Positions 12,901-22,984 are shown, counted from the stretch's first letter. The stretch is 64,000 nt of DNA from Cavia porcellus (GCF_034190915.1 NW_026947509.1:29582767-29646766), one strand, 5' to 3'. Made by a program: numbers and translations. The notes: generated by a model from the letters alone, not told the origin.

Positions 12901-15548
12901 GCGTACACCCAGCTGTTGGGAGTTGCCACTGAAGCTGGAATTGAACATGAGTGCAAGGCTACAGCATAGCTGATCTGAGAACAAAGAGATGCCTCAAGGA
13001 AAGGTCACAGCTGAGGACACCTGGCTCCAACCCCAAAGAAAAAGATAAGAGACTTGTGGAGGCATTCACTCCTGTAGTGAAAGTCAACCTGGAGTCCTTC
13101 TCTTAAGATAGCTCTCCTGAATTAATATAAGATAGCTCTCCTAAATTAACGTCGTCTGTTACTTGGAAAAATCCTGGAACTACTCCCAAGGTCCTGCTCA
13201 GTTTCCTGCATTTTCCTTCCTTTCCTTCCTAATTCCTTCTTTGTGTGAAACCTAAATAAATGTGGGCCACCCAGAGACATTCCTCGTCCGAGCCCCCAGA
13301 GTCTCAGACTCTGTTAGAGGGTTTTGATCCTCCCGGAGCTTTAAAATCATATCACTTGTCTCATTTAAGCCTTCGCCATACACTTGTTTGGGAGACTGGG
13401 GATCTTGGCCAGATCCCCAGCAGATGGCTTTCCCAGAAAGAAGGCTTTTTCCCTCTTCCAGCACTCACACCCCAAATCCCTTGAAGACACTCTGGACACC
13501 TAAACTAGCTTGGCTGATTAGGTAAAGGGAGGGAACCTGACCTTAAAACAGAAAGACAGATTCAAAAGCTTCAAAGAATGTTTTTGAGGAAAATAGACCC
13601 ACTCTTCAAAAACGCACTGCACTGGGCCCAGTGACTTCACTGGTAAAATGAGCCATTACCTTTCTGCCTGCAGGTGTGGCAGCCCTTTTCTCCAGTACAC
13701 CAGGCCCGAGCTCTCTATAAATCAAATCCCAGGTTTCCATCCCCAGAATATATAAACATCCCAGCCTCCAGACACTAACAGCCCCATGCTCGGGGCCGCA
13801 CTGTGTTCTCTTAGTGCTTACTCTAACTCCTGCCTCGTGCACCCTTGTATGCCTCTCCAGGACGCAATCTGAAAGCTCCCTCTGGAGGAGAGGGGGTCAG
13901 CGACCCTGCAGCAGCCATGGCTGCCAGCCCCCAGCTCCACTATGGGAAGCGCCCAGACCCCGCCCACCCCAGGGAAGTCTCATTTCCCTGCTCCATTACT
14001 AACTCTGCCTGATAACCTTGCTATGCACTTCATTGACCATGCTGAAATGCTTTTTTGCAGCAAGTCTAGAAGCTACTGGAGGCAAGCTGAGGTCGCCATC
14101 TCTTTTCAGCCCTGTCCAATGACCACTCTTGGGCTACAACAGACCCTGAATACAAGCTGGGATTTAACTTATGAAATAAAACTGAGACAGAAAAAACAAT
14201 TTTCATTCCACTTGTTTTCTGAGACAGGGCATCATTATGTATCTGGGCCAGTTTTGAACTCACTATGTAGCACAGGCTGGCCTCCAACTTGCAGCAATTC
14301 TCCTGCCTCAGCCTACTGAGTGCTGGGTTTACAGGTGTGTGCCACCATCCCCGGCTCTCTCATTCCCCCCATTAGGTTGTGTTCCCCAAAGCTAAGTCCA
14401 GGTTCAGCACAGCAGAGAGGCCCTGATAGATCATCACCAAACTGCTGCCTTTCTGTGCCCTCCCAGCTCAGCAGCCAGCAGCACCCGGAAGAGGATACCG
14501 TGCAGTCACACATACCATCTTCCTATCACCAGACTCGCCAATGCCAGGCACCCCTGCAGCCCACAGAACGGGAAGTGCATGCAGACAATGCTGGTGCTAC
14601 CTCACCCTCCCGTGCTGCTCAGCTGCTGTATGCCCAAGGAATACCAAAGAAGCTGGTGCAGTGGCACACACCTGTAATCCCAGAACTCTGGGAGGCTGAG
14701 GCAGGAAAACCACAAACTCCAATTCAGCCTAGACAGCTTAACAAGATCCTATCTCGAAATTATAAAAAAACTGGGGACGTATCTCAGTATTACAAATCAT
14801 TAACAATCATAAAGACATGTGACTGACTTGATAAATAAATAAAAAGTACAGTGAATGATACGCTCTTTAAAGGCAGGAACTGCTGCCTTTGTCGGCCTCA
14901 CAACCCTAAGAAACTCACTCTGCACCCAAACACTGTTCCCTCACAGCTGTGCAAAAAATGGGTGCACAACTACACATGCACACAGACACGGATGAACACA
15001 TACTTGCACATGCACACACACTCCCTCTCTCAACTCCACAAGCCCTTCTCGAAAAATAGTTTCCTTTACAGACATGGCACAAAGTGACTACTGTGGGCCT
15101 GAGACAGGGTTCACAGACTGAGTCCCTGCCTGAACACACCAGGAAAGAGTGCCGAAATGCCCAGCTCCATCCACCTGAGCTGGATTGTGCACCGGACCAT
15201 AGCAGGGCAGACGGTGGCAATGGCACCCCGAAACCCATCTCCAGCCTGCCACTCCCACAGCCCTGCTCTTTCACGCTGGCAGATCCCACAAAGGACACGC
15301 TCCATGCCAGTTTCCATACCAAAATGCAATCCTGCCACCTACAAGTCCTCCCAGTATAGGTGACAGGTGATTACACTCAAAATCTTTCCTAACACAGGAC
15401 GCACATACAGCTCACATGGATCACAATTACCTTTCACAAGCAGCTTGTCTCTCACAGACACCCTCCGTGTGGAGTCCGACGAGGTGGCTGCCGTCCGGGA
15501 CCCTTTGAGACCGTCATCCCGCTTCAGTTTGCTGGCCAGTGTTAGCAT
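929..15548 (-). CDS. UBE2F: UBE2F, NEDD8-conjugating enzyme E2 F (5' part of CDS; gene continues off the left edge)
   Basis: UBE2F takes activated NEDD8 from the UBA3-NAE1 E1 and passes it to cullins, chiefly CUL5, together with the RING protein RBX2 (RNF7). Only the N-terminal 49 codons plus one base are in the window, as two exons (15548-15431 and 958-929). The first 39 residues begin [16 protein letters not shown] and match the known UBE2F N-terminal extension, which docks on UBA3 and whose acetylated methionine is known to bind DCN1-like proteins. The second exon adds [10 protein letters not shown], the start of the UBC fold. Splice phases agree: the first exon ends in one base (G) that completes a Glu codon with AG, and the second ends in T, expected to complete a Cys codon. 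The catalytic cysteine and the rest of the UBC domain lie beyond position 1. Recognition is by protein sequence; the gene order next to RAMP1 agrees. Confidence 0.95.
981..1115 (-). mobile_element. ID-type (tRNA-derived) SINE with 15-16 bp target-site duplication
   Basis: Read on the minus strand, a tRNA-like head (ggggctggggatttagctca, with a pol III A-box-like stretch and a B box gagttcgatcc) is followed by a tail resembling accgataaaaaggaaaaagac and a poly(A) run. The target duplication gttaatattattctt lies at 981-995 and 1100-1114, perfect over 15 bp. The perfect duplication means a fairly recent insertion. It lies in the UBE2F intron in the sense orientation, with its nearer edge 23 bp from the micro-exon. 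Confidence 0.9.
2592..3185 (+). pseudogene. L1/HAL1 ORF1-like RNA-binding protein, C-terminus broken
   Basis: The frame gives 197 residues. Residues about 10-85 are charged and heptad-like ([20 protein letters not shown]), as in the coiled coil of L1 ORF1p. A middle part ([11 protein letters not shown] to NFPSIG) resembles the RRM region. Residues about 145-197 match the C-terminal nucleic-acid-binding domain ([33 protein letters not shown]). A TAG at 3183-3185 falls where the family continues, and homologous coding ([14 protein letters not shown], then [13 protein letters not shown] one frame over) follows to about 3440. One stop and one frameshift at an A run near 3235 are therefore the main lesions. 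ORF1 proteins coat the element RNA and act as chaperones in retrotransposition. Confidence 0.8.
4090..5020 (+). repeat. Diverged ~148-bp tandem repeat in the HAL1-like 3' UTR
   Basis: A core of the form GGCAAC-tatttTGAAgagaa-aaGAGACAcTAtgatag, followed by a T-rich segment, recurs with anchors (GAA) at about 4600, 4748 and 4896, a spacing of 148 bp. Weaker copies of the core occur near 4293 and 4378. The T-rich half (tctgttttgctttgcttaat) near 4695 pairs with that near 4843 at the same spacing. Confidence 0.6.
5121..7010 (+). mobile_element. Old L1 fragment: 3' end of ORF2 and 3' UTR, decayed
   Basis: Stretches such as gtaggatacaaaatcaacac, ttacaatagcatcaaaaata, attcatggactggagaatta and ttcaatgcaatgcctatcaa are typical of the 3' third of mammalian L1 ORF2. 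Further on, a region with the L1 order 'gtggtattaac...cttaataaaaaagatcctgccatctgtgacaac' continues past an internal minisatellite. No open frame of useful length remains. Poor sequence upkeep compared with the HAL1-like element indicates greater age. Confidence 0.85.
6515..6725 (+). repeat. Purine-rich minisatellite, ~8-bp unit (GGAGGGGT / GGAGGGAT)
   Basis: About 26 imperfect copies of an 8-bp unit of the type ggaggggt, ggagggat or ggaaaggt. The array interrupts the L1 fragment just before its gtggtatta stretch. All long frames here are repeat artefacts. Confidence 0.9.
7083..7180 (+). mobile_element. B1-like SINE, with internal deletion near the head
   Basis: Contains taatcccagccctcaggagg and gccagcctggactacacagt followed by a short A tail. 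The usual gtggcacacacctg segment is missing. Confidence 0.85.
8609..8761 (+). mobile_element. B1-like SINE
   Basis: Full-length 7SL-type copy from gccgggtgtggtagcacaca to an A-rich tail. It has the internal extra segment (tcaaggccaacctaaactgc) seen in several copies of this window. Confidence 0.93.
9439..9540 (+). repeat. (GGA)n / (GAAA)n purine tract
   Basis: About 100 bases of uninterrupted purine on the plus strand: GGA and GAA triplets passing into GAAA tetramers. Frames through it are low-complexity artefacts. Confidence 0.93.
11304..11463 (+). mobile_element. Truncated B1 joined to an ID-like segment (B1-ID dimer)
   Basis: The right half of a B1 (gtgaggcaggagggctgcaa ... ttttgtctcaaaat) is followed by ggggctggagaagaggctca and taaatccccagtacggcaaa, an ID-like monomer. 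Confidence 0.7.
13060..13335 (+). mobile_element. Possible solo LTR remnant
   Basis: A CT-rich tract is followed by a poly(A) signal aataaa (about 13255) and a short U5-like segment (tgggccacccagagacattc). A 23-bp near-duplicate (taagatagctctcct..aatta) occurs at about 13104-13150. No matching terminal inverted TG...CA ends were fixed, so the assignment is tentative. Confidence 0.3.
14215..14356 (-). mobile_element. B1-like SINE
   Basis: Minus-strand copy: gagacagggcatcattatgt, gctggcctccaacttgcagc and ctgggtttacaggtgtgtgc are the reverse complements of the B1 landmarks. Confidence 0.92.
14651..14798 (+). mobile_element. B1-ID dimeric SINE
   Basis: B1 head gcagtggcacacacctgtaa is followed by its A-rich link and an ID-like start, actggggacgtatctcagta. 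Confidence 0.85.
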
Positions 15549-15563
15549 TACTGCCACTTTCTG
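15431..15563 (-). CDS. UBE2F: UBE2F exon with start codon (first coding exon)
   Basis: Read on the minus strand, an acceptor (pyrimidine-rich, ending ctttcag, or cag three bases further) precedes a short 5' UTR segment and the ATG at 15548-15546. The frame runs 39 codons plus one base to a donor reading AAAG|gtaatt, with gt at 15430-15429. The exon start is 15563 or 15560, depending on which of the two tandem AG acceptors (a NAGNAG pair) is used. An in-frame ATG three codons upstream at 15557 lies in the same exon. I chose 15548 because it gives the known MLTLASKL start of the family. Confidence 0.93.
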
Positions 15564-18500
15564 CTGAAAGACAGGGTGAGGGTGGGGTGAGGTGCTGAGC
15601 CCACAGGCTTTGTTCCCCTCTGAAACCCATCACAGATGAAGTTTGCCCACGCGGGTAAGACTGGATTCCTTCATCAGAAGCACAGCTAAGTTCTGTGCCA
15701 TGCTCTGGAAGTCTAAGCTTTATGCATGAATTAAAACGTGCAGTAACGGAGTCTCACACTGACCATTACCTGGACACCCGAGCAGTGCCAGGCCCTGGGT
15801 GTGAGTCAAGTACGCAGTCTTGGAATGGCCTGGATCATGCTCAAAGGTGGCTTTGGAAGGCACCCGGGTTATGGGCAACTCAGTTGTGGACAGCAGCAGA
15901 GGAGGGGCCTGCTAGAAGAGGTGCTGCTCAGGGCGTGGCCTGGGAGGGCTTCTTTCCCTGCCTAGCTCCTCCCTTCCCTCTCCATTCCCTAAGTTAGATA
16001 GTTCTTTCTCTATGACCTCCAGCAGACACTCCTACTTGGGGGCAAAATAAACCTCCCCTTCTGGAAGCCGCAGGTGCCAGGCCCTGTGTCTCAGCCACAA
16101 GGAAAGTAACTGAGGCTGGGGCCTCCACAGCTTCTCCGCCAGCAGGGCCCACTGTCCATTGAGTAGGTTGCCTATCCTCCAGGCTAGAGCCACCCATCAG
16201 GAAGGGCAGCGCCGGCTCCAGGCTCCAGGCCAAGAGGGCCACCAGTGCCCCACTTTCCTTCAGCACTGTGCTTTGGCTTCCTTTCACAAAGGTGTGGGCA
16301 GAACCTTTGCCCCTGCGATGCCTATTTTATTTACATTTTTGGCAACAGCAACATCAAGACTAAATTGTAATTAATGCCCGAACTCCATTCTCTGCAGTGG
16401 GGCTTCTGGCCCACACAAGTGCAGGCAAGGACAGAAAAGACCAAACAAGGCACAAACACCTTTCCACTGAGACTCGCCCCCAGGATCAAGACCCTCCACC
16501 TTGTCACCACAAGGGAGCTGATGTGTCACTGTCACCAGGGCCACCGTTCATGGGGGTGCTGCTGCTTCCCAAGGATACAAACATCCTCAATAAACTGCCT
16601 TCTGTTTCTGACATCAAATCCCACTAACCTCAGGCTCCTGCTTTGTTCTAGAACCCTTTTTGAGTGACAACAAAAAAACTGGTCACCAGCATTTCCCTAA
16701 TTTCCTTTCTTATTTTCACACCATTTCCTTCAGCACCATTCTGGTATTTTCAGTAGAAAATGACCTGAACTTCCCAGCTGCAGCCTGATTTAAGCACAGA
16801 CTTGTGGTTTGAGGCAAAGATCCCCAAAGTTAAAATGTAAGAATACACTTCTCTTCATTGGTATCTTAGACCATTTTTAACCTGATACCTTACACGCTTC
16901 TCGCAGCAGCCTCTGTGTAACCCCTAAAAACTGTGAGGTTGGGCTGGGGGTTTAGCTCAGTAGCATTAAGTGCCTGCTTGGCAAACGTGAAGTCATGAGT
17001 TCGATCCCTGGTATTAAAAAAAAAAACAAAAAAACTATGAGGTTTGTTTTCTATCCTTTCTAGCACAAGAACAGTACACTTAATGTTCTCTTCTGAACGG
17101 TCTGCTGCCGAACTAAGGACTCGGACACACGCATACCCTGGTCTCCTTAGCAAGCACCTGTCCACATGCTCTAAAGGACCGCTGTTAGCACTCAGAACTG
17201 CAAACCTGGGACAGCCTGCTTCCCCTCGCCCACCATTTCACCATGTGGAACCCAGATAATGGGCCACCAAGACTGCTAGGAGCAGTCATCACAGAAACAT
17301 TAGTTTCCCCTGGGGCACAGACCCAGAGTGTGGTCAGTCAGGTAGAAATCAAGGTCACATGTTTTCAATGTGTGCCTCCATTATATCTCAAATACAGTTC
17401 ACAAAAATGTGAGGAAAAAACCCAAACCTGATCCTAGTTCCTTCAGTTCCACTCCTCCACGCCTCTTCTTTAGGGGGACCCGCCAGAGCTGAGCCTCCAA
17501 ATGTGAGCGCACACACCCGGGCTTCACCCAGGGCCTAGGGACTTCCTTCAGCTGGTGCAGCCATTTCACAAGGGAAAGAGGGACACCAATGGGTGGAGGC
17601 TCTGGTCCCCAAGCTACCAAGCAGCTTCCCATCTAGAGCTGAGCTCTCTGCCTCTGCCTCTACCTGGGAAGATGTGTCAGGAAACTCTGCATCACAAGTC
17701 AGTGCCTGACCCCGGCCACATCCACTCCCACAAGCCCAGACTACAGCACATTGATCCTGCTATCTGTGAGTGAGGGTCACCTGACATAAGCCAACAGGGA
17801 GCCACCCACTGGCTCCATTCAGAGACAACCAAGTATGCATTGTCCAGCTACCTTCAGTGGTGCAGACTGGGAGAAAAGCAAAACTCAAAGCACAGAGAGT
17901 GGAAGAATTACAAAGAGCCCTGAGGAAAAGCCAGACCTGAGCACGGGTGTGCTCTGGCTCCTGAAGACGGGCACATCTGGAGCCACTTGCTCACAGGAAG
18001 AGGCACCACTGAGCCACTTCCGCCGTGCTGTGAGCTTTAGCTGTGCCCACAGCTTTTATACCACACTGGCTTCCTCTCTGTGCGCAGAGAATGAGCCTCT
18101 ATAATCAACCCCCCAGAGGAGGTCAGATTCCTGGCTTTATCTTCAGCAAGTCTGTGGCCCTCAAGAGAACACGTTTGGCTGAGAGACTGGACAAGGCAGG
18201 AAGGAAAATAACACTGGTGTGTGGAAAGCTTACATATCTTAAGAAATATGTGAATATGGTGACCACCTCTGACTCTATCTGCATCACTATCACACGCCAC
18301 TTCAGGGATAAACCACAGCCTAATTTGGAAACGTTTCCTTTAGCAGCAGAATCAAATCTATACAAAGAGTTTCAAACAAAAATTTTCAACTTGTGGAGAG
18401 GTCAGCTGACCACCTGCAGCTGCTTCAACATTCCCTCCCACTTCAATATTCACTTTTTGAGGATCTAGCTTAAAACTAAACTTCCCCTTTCCCACAAGTG

Positions 18501-19607
18501 ACACTGACTGTGACAGCATTTCAGAGACCTTTCAGCCACAGCAAACAGTACACCCAGGCACTAATTTCTACAAGTTGCAACTGACCCAGTTAAGTTCCTC
18601 CTCTGGGTGGACCTGGTTTCAGAGTGTCCCAAGGAGAAGATTCACCAGCATTATTCACCAGTCTCATCAAGTGATGCTTGCTCCGAATTCTGGCCTGCAG
18701 TGGTGAAATCAGGCCATGTCATTAGTGCAGGGGCACTGGAGGCCAGCCAGCTCAGGGTGAGGGCCACTCCTCTCCTCCCCATAGACCAAGCACAAACGAC
18801 AGAACTGCAGAAGACCAGGGGGCATCAGCCCCAAGCCCAAGGGCCCAGATCAGTCCACACCCACGGATCCTATAGAATGGCAGTCAGGGGCCTCCAGCCT
18901 GCCAGTCTAGCTGACTGCCCACTTGAGTACAGCCCGTATTATTTTCAGCAGTCAATCTGCTTCCCCCTCTGTCTGAATGGCAGGCATGGAGTGGAGGTCC
19001 CTAAGCCCTACATTCCACACGGGTGCCCATGCCTCTGAGTCTCTTCCCTCCTCTACACCTCTTTGCCCATCCAGGAAGCCGTGCGCCTCGGTCATTTCTG
19101 GAAGCTTCTACTCAATATGACAGCCGGGCCCGGGGCGCCCTCCCTTGGAGCCCCACCTGGCCCTACCCCGTTCAGACGGGCAGATCCCACTTGGCGTGCG
19201 CCGTGCCCTCCTCAGGCCGCTCCGGCTTGCCCGACCCCGCTCCGGGCCAGAGGGGCGCGACGCCGGGCGGGCCCGACCCGGCCTGCACCGCGGAAAAGCT
19301 GAGCAGGGCAGGCCGCGCCCCGGACCGCGCGGAGCGGGCGCCGCGCTCTTCGCCCCAGCGGAACCGCAGTCCGGGCCGGCAGTGACCTTGCGGGGCCTGG
19401 CCGGCCGCGGCCGCGGGCGCGGTTCAGCTCGGTCCGGCACGGGATCCGGCTCCCCACTGCCCCGGCCCGCGAGGCTGCCCTAACCCGGCCTTGCCCACGC
19501 GGCTCCTCCCGGCGTCCGGCTCGAGAAACCCGCGGCCTGAGGCAGCCCGAGTACCGGTGCCGAGAACCCCGGCCGCCCTCGTACCCGCCGAGGCCCCCGC
19601 CCCTCAC
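15564..19607 (-). other. UBE2F intron 1
   Basis: Contains one ID SINE (16941-17029). The rest appears unique; no further exon could be supported, though an alternative 5' exon would be hard to see without transcript data. Confidence 0.6.
16926..17044 (+). mobile_element. ID-type SINE with target-site duplication
   Basis: gggctgggggtttagctcag begins the element, the B box gagttcgatccctgg follows, then an A-rich tail. The flanks aaaaactgtgaggtt (16926-16940) and aaaaactatgaggtt (17030-17044) form a 15-bp duplication with one mismatch. Confidence 0.9.
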
Positions 19608-19990
19608 CTGGGCACCCCAACACAGCGAGGCGGGCCAGCGCCCAACACCGTGCCCCGCCAGGTGGCGGCGGCGGCGGCGGCGGCGAGACGCGGCCCCTCA
19701 CAGCCGCACCGGCTCCCGGCCGCGGGACCGGAAGTGACGGGGCGGGGACTCGAACGCTCTCGCCCGCTGCTGCTGCGACCGCTGCGGGCGCTTTAAAAAA
19801 AAAATTCAAAACCGTAGAAAACTTTATTGAGAGCCTCGTGCGCAACAGCAACGTGCGGGGGCCCAAGCAGGGCGGAACTTCACTGTGGCTCCGATTGTGT
19901 TCATTGGTACAAGGCGCGGCGAGAGGCGGACCCGGAGCCCACGGCCCGTGATGATTGGTTATTGGCAGTGGGGGCGGGGCTTCCTTGGGA
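19100..19990. promoter_or_regulatory. UBE2F: CpG island / UBE2F promoter
   Basis: This stretch is very rich in CG dinucleotides compared with its flanks. It holds a composite ETS-type site CCGGAAGTGACGG (19728-19740) that overlaps a GC box GGGGCGGGG (19739-19747), and a second GC box at 19971-19979. Three CCAAT boxes are read on the minus strand at 19907-19903, 19958-19954 and 19965-19961. No TATA box is seen at a fitting distance. Motif order and the exon 1 donor indicate transcription to the left, into UBE2F. Confidence 0.8.
19608..19740 (-). other. UBE2F: Probable UBE2F non-coding exon 1 (5' UTR), upstream end uncertain
   Basis: On the minus strand within the CpG island a strong donor reads CCAG|gtgagg, with the exon ending at 19608. 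It lies about 4 kb upstream of the exon carrying the start codon and has no credible long reading frame, which fits a 5' UTR exon. The transcription start is not fixed by sequence; the ETS and GC-box cluster at about 19728-19747 suggests a start near there. A (GCC)7 tract on the minus strand at 19664-19684 would lie in this exon. Confidence 0.6.
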
Positions 19991-20307
19991 TTCCGGATGT
20001 GAGAGCCGGAGCCCACTGTATCTGCTTAGAGTTCCTTCGTCCATTCATTTCGCGGTGTGCGGAAGGTCGGCTGCCCCCTAACCATTCCAGAAGGGTCGCC
20101 TCGCTAGAGCTGACCGCCTCGGCGAGCTAAGCGCTCGGAGTACGAGCACAGTGCTCAAGTGCAAGGAACCAGCGGACCTCTACAGCCTGCAGCGCAGGGT
20201 TAGGGCATGAGGTGATCAGATGTGCGGTAGCCACCTGCGCACGGGAGCACCCTCTCCTGCCCGTATCTCTCTTAATTCCTTAAATTTACTTTAGAAATCT
20301 GTTTGAA

Positions 20308-20458
20308 ACCGGGCATGGTGGTGCACGCCTGTAATTCCAGCACTCGAGAGGTTGAGGCAGGAGGCTCCCCCTAGTTCAAAGGCAGCCTGGGCTACAAAGT
20401 GAGTTCAAGGCCAACCTGACCTGCATAGTGAAGCCCTGTCTCAAAAACACAAAAACAA
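20308..20458 (+). mobile_element. B1-like SINE
   Basis: accgggcatggtggtgcacg to a tctcaaaaac tail, including the extra internal segment tcaaggccaacctgacctgc. Confidence 0.93.
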
Positions 20459-20724
20459 GGACGTCAGTCAGACTCATTTAGGGCTCGCTTTAATAACCTC
20501 ACTTTATTCTGGTCAGCCCTCTCAAAGTTGGGGCACAGTGCCGAGATTCCTGGGGTCTGGCCTCTTCTGTAAACGCAGGTCCCACGGCTCTCTAGCCTGG
20601 GGCTGCAGCATGGGGCAGAGATAGAAACAGAGCTCTGCACTTATAGAACCCTAGCAGTTTGGGTTGTTGGGGACCGCCCATGTGGTTGGGATGTCAAGGG
20701 CTTTGTTCTTTTGTTTCTTTGTGG

Positions 20725-20823
20725 GTTTTCGAGACAGTCTCACGATGTGGCACTGGCTGGTCTGGAAGCCACTGCCATCCTCCTGCCTCGGCGCCCAAGT
20801 GCTGGAATGACAGGCAGACACTG
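20725..20823 (-). mobile_element. B1-like SINE
   Basis: Reverse-complement landmarks gagacagtctcacgatgtgg and caagtgctggaatgacaggc. Confidence 0.85.
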
Positions 20824-21939
20824 CCTTCCAGTGTAAGGCCCTTGTTCTAAACCGGACCCATGGCTGAGACAGCGGTGGGGAAGGGTACTCAGCCAGGTGA
20901 CTTCCCCTGCAGCTCCCTGCCCTCCCAGGTTCTGGCTGTGAGTGCTGGGGCCAATGGGCCCCAGATTGCGCTTCCAGCCCCCAAGAGCTTGGGAGCTGCC
21001 TGGTCCCTGTCGCTCTCCGTGGCCACATCAGGAAACCTTGGGAGGGATCCAAGTGCTCAGGTGCCCCCCTCGTAGCAGCTGTTTATCCTCCGGTCTGGCC
21101 ATGGCCACCAGGACAGGACAATCTGGGGCATGGTGGCTCCAACCCATGCTCTGTGGAGTGCCCCTTCGTGGTGGGGTCCCACTTGTGATGCCCATCCTGG
21201 AGCAGCCAGCACCCCTGAGTCCACCCCACAGGCCCCTGGAGCACCAAGGTGGGGGCACTTTCCAGGGAACAAAAAGAGCTCAGGTGATAGGCACCCAGGG
21301 TGGGCCTTTCCTGCCTCAGCTTTCCACCCTGGCATGGCCTTGCGTGCTGTGGCACTGCTGGGGCTCCGGACGCCCACAGGGTCCCACAATCCCCAGGGCT
21401 GTTCTGTGAAGTCTTCCTGAGGCATGGCTCCTGCAGGCAGAGCTGGCACCAGGGGGCGCCCGGCGCACAACCAAGCGAAGCCTAGAAGTATGCTTAGCAG
21501 AGGCGACCTGCAAGGGGACTTCAGGCTGTCACAGTCTCCAGGAGGCTGCCAGACAGACTGACCTCTATCCCAGACCCCACCCTGCTGAGCACATGGAGGA
21601 GGCGAACCTGCAAAGGGTCTTGGCATCCAGTGGGTTGCAGATGCAGGCGAGATCAGTGAACCGCCAGCTGTGGGGGGAACCCCAGGCCTTTGTACTGAGT
21701 GACATCCTTAGCTCTTTTTAGTTTTCATTTTGCAACAGCATCTTGCTAAGTTTCTCAGTTGCCCAGACTGGACTAGAATTTGCAAGCTGGTGCGAGGTTT
21801 TGCTGGTTGGAAAATCCTGTTATGCACACACTTCTTTGTCACAGGTCTACTCAGATTATTTATTAAGTGAGTGTGAAACTTGTCCGTTTCAACTGCTATC
21901 TCCTTGCAAGTTAAAATTTCCATTACACATATTTAGGTG

Positions 21940-22076
21940 GAGTTGAGACAAGGGCTCGCTATGTACTTCAGGCTGACCTTGAACTCACTGTACATCTCCA
22001 GCTGGGCCTTAAACTCATACAGACGGCCTGCATCAGCCTCCCTAGTGCTGAGGAGGCCTGTACACCAAACCCAGCT
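21940..22076 (-). mobile_element. B1-like SINE
   Basis: Reverse-complement landmarks gttgagacaagggctcgcta, gctgaccttgaactcactgt and cagcctccctagtgctgagg. Confidence 0.85.
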
Positions 22077-22253
22077 GAAAATTTCCTTCTATAGACCCAC
22101 TATTGTGTCACTGGGATAAACCCTATTCACCATAATATGTTATTCTTTTAATGAGCAAATGAATTCTGCATTTATTTTATTTAGGATATTTGTACCCATA
22201 ATCCTATGCAAGATTGGTTCTAGTTCTGTTTGCTGTTTTGGTGGTGGTTGGTA

Positions 22254-22402
22254 TTAACAGTACTTTCTTTTTTTTTTTTTTTTTTTTTTTTTTGTCTTTT
22301 TCATTTTTATTGGTGCCGGGGATCGAACTCACGACCGCCTGCATGCAAGGCAGGTGCTTATGCCACTGAGCTAAACCCCCAGCCCCTTAACAGTACTTTC
22401 TT
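22254..22402 (-). mobile_element. ID-type SINE with 16-bp target-site duplication
   Basis: The body (22270-22386) on the minus strand has the ID head and B box and the same tail type as the copy near position 1000 (aataaaaatgaaaaagac then A run). The duplication ttaacagtactttctt is perfect at 22254-22269 and 22387-22402, so it is a recent insertion. Confidence 0.93.
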
Positions 22403-22782
22403 CATGGACATGATCAGCAAGTCCTCTTTGTTCTAAGCTCTGGAATGGTTTAAGTATCCTTGAAAATATTTGTCCCTTAACATTTTTTTCTTTAAAGAAT
22501 TTCCTTGTGTAAGCCTCATAGGACCTTTCCCCCTTCTGTTTCTTTACTGATAATGATATTTACATTTTCCCCCCTCTTCTTGGATCAGTTTCAGTGTATT
22601 TTACAAAAAAACTAAAATTACAATGGAAGAACGAAGATTGATAACTGGAAAGACAGTAAAAAGTGATTCTATCCAAAACTAGCATTCTTTAAATAGGGTC
22701 ATGAATACATTTTGCCAATTTCTAAGTATTAGACAATTTTACTCTATTGTTTACATTTTTTGATAAAAGCAGTAGATTCCTG

Positions 22783-22880
22783 CCAGGCATGGTGCTACAC
22801 AACTGTAATCTCAGCTCTTGGGAGGCTGAGGCAGAGGAGGATCACTGCATGTTTAAGGCCAACCCCCCCCCAAAACTAAA
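22783..22880 (+). mobile_element. B1-like SINE, truncated at a C/A-rich tail
   Basis: gccaggcatggtgctacaca, ttgggaggctgaggcagagg, then a (CAA)n-like tail. Confidence 0.85.
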
Positions 22881-22984
22881 CAACAACAACAAAAAGAAGC
22901 ACTGTCGTGAAGTGTGGATCATCTCATCCTGTCTCCTTCTGCACATAAAATGCGCCCCCAGCCAGTAGGTTTCTTCAGTTTCTT

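Larger units (their letters stand above)
959..15430 (-). other. UBE2F intron between the two coding exons
   Basis: Besides the ID SINE, HAL1-like element, L1 fragment, minisatellite and SINEs listed separately, I see no exon or RNA gene. Stretches 1116-1813, 7190-8600, 9545-11300, 11470-13060 and 13340-14210 look like ordinary unique sequence; the many short frames in them resemble no protein I know. Confidence 0.6.

Noticed and set aside
19023..20016. Long Arg/Pro/Ala-rich frames across the UBE2F CpG island
   Set aside because: Stop codons are rare in very GC-rich DNA; the frames cross the promoter motifs and exon 1 donor and have low-complexity composition.
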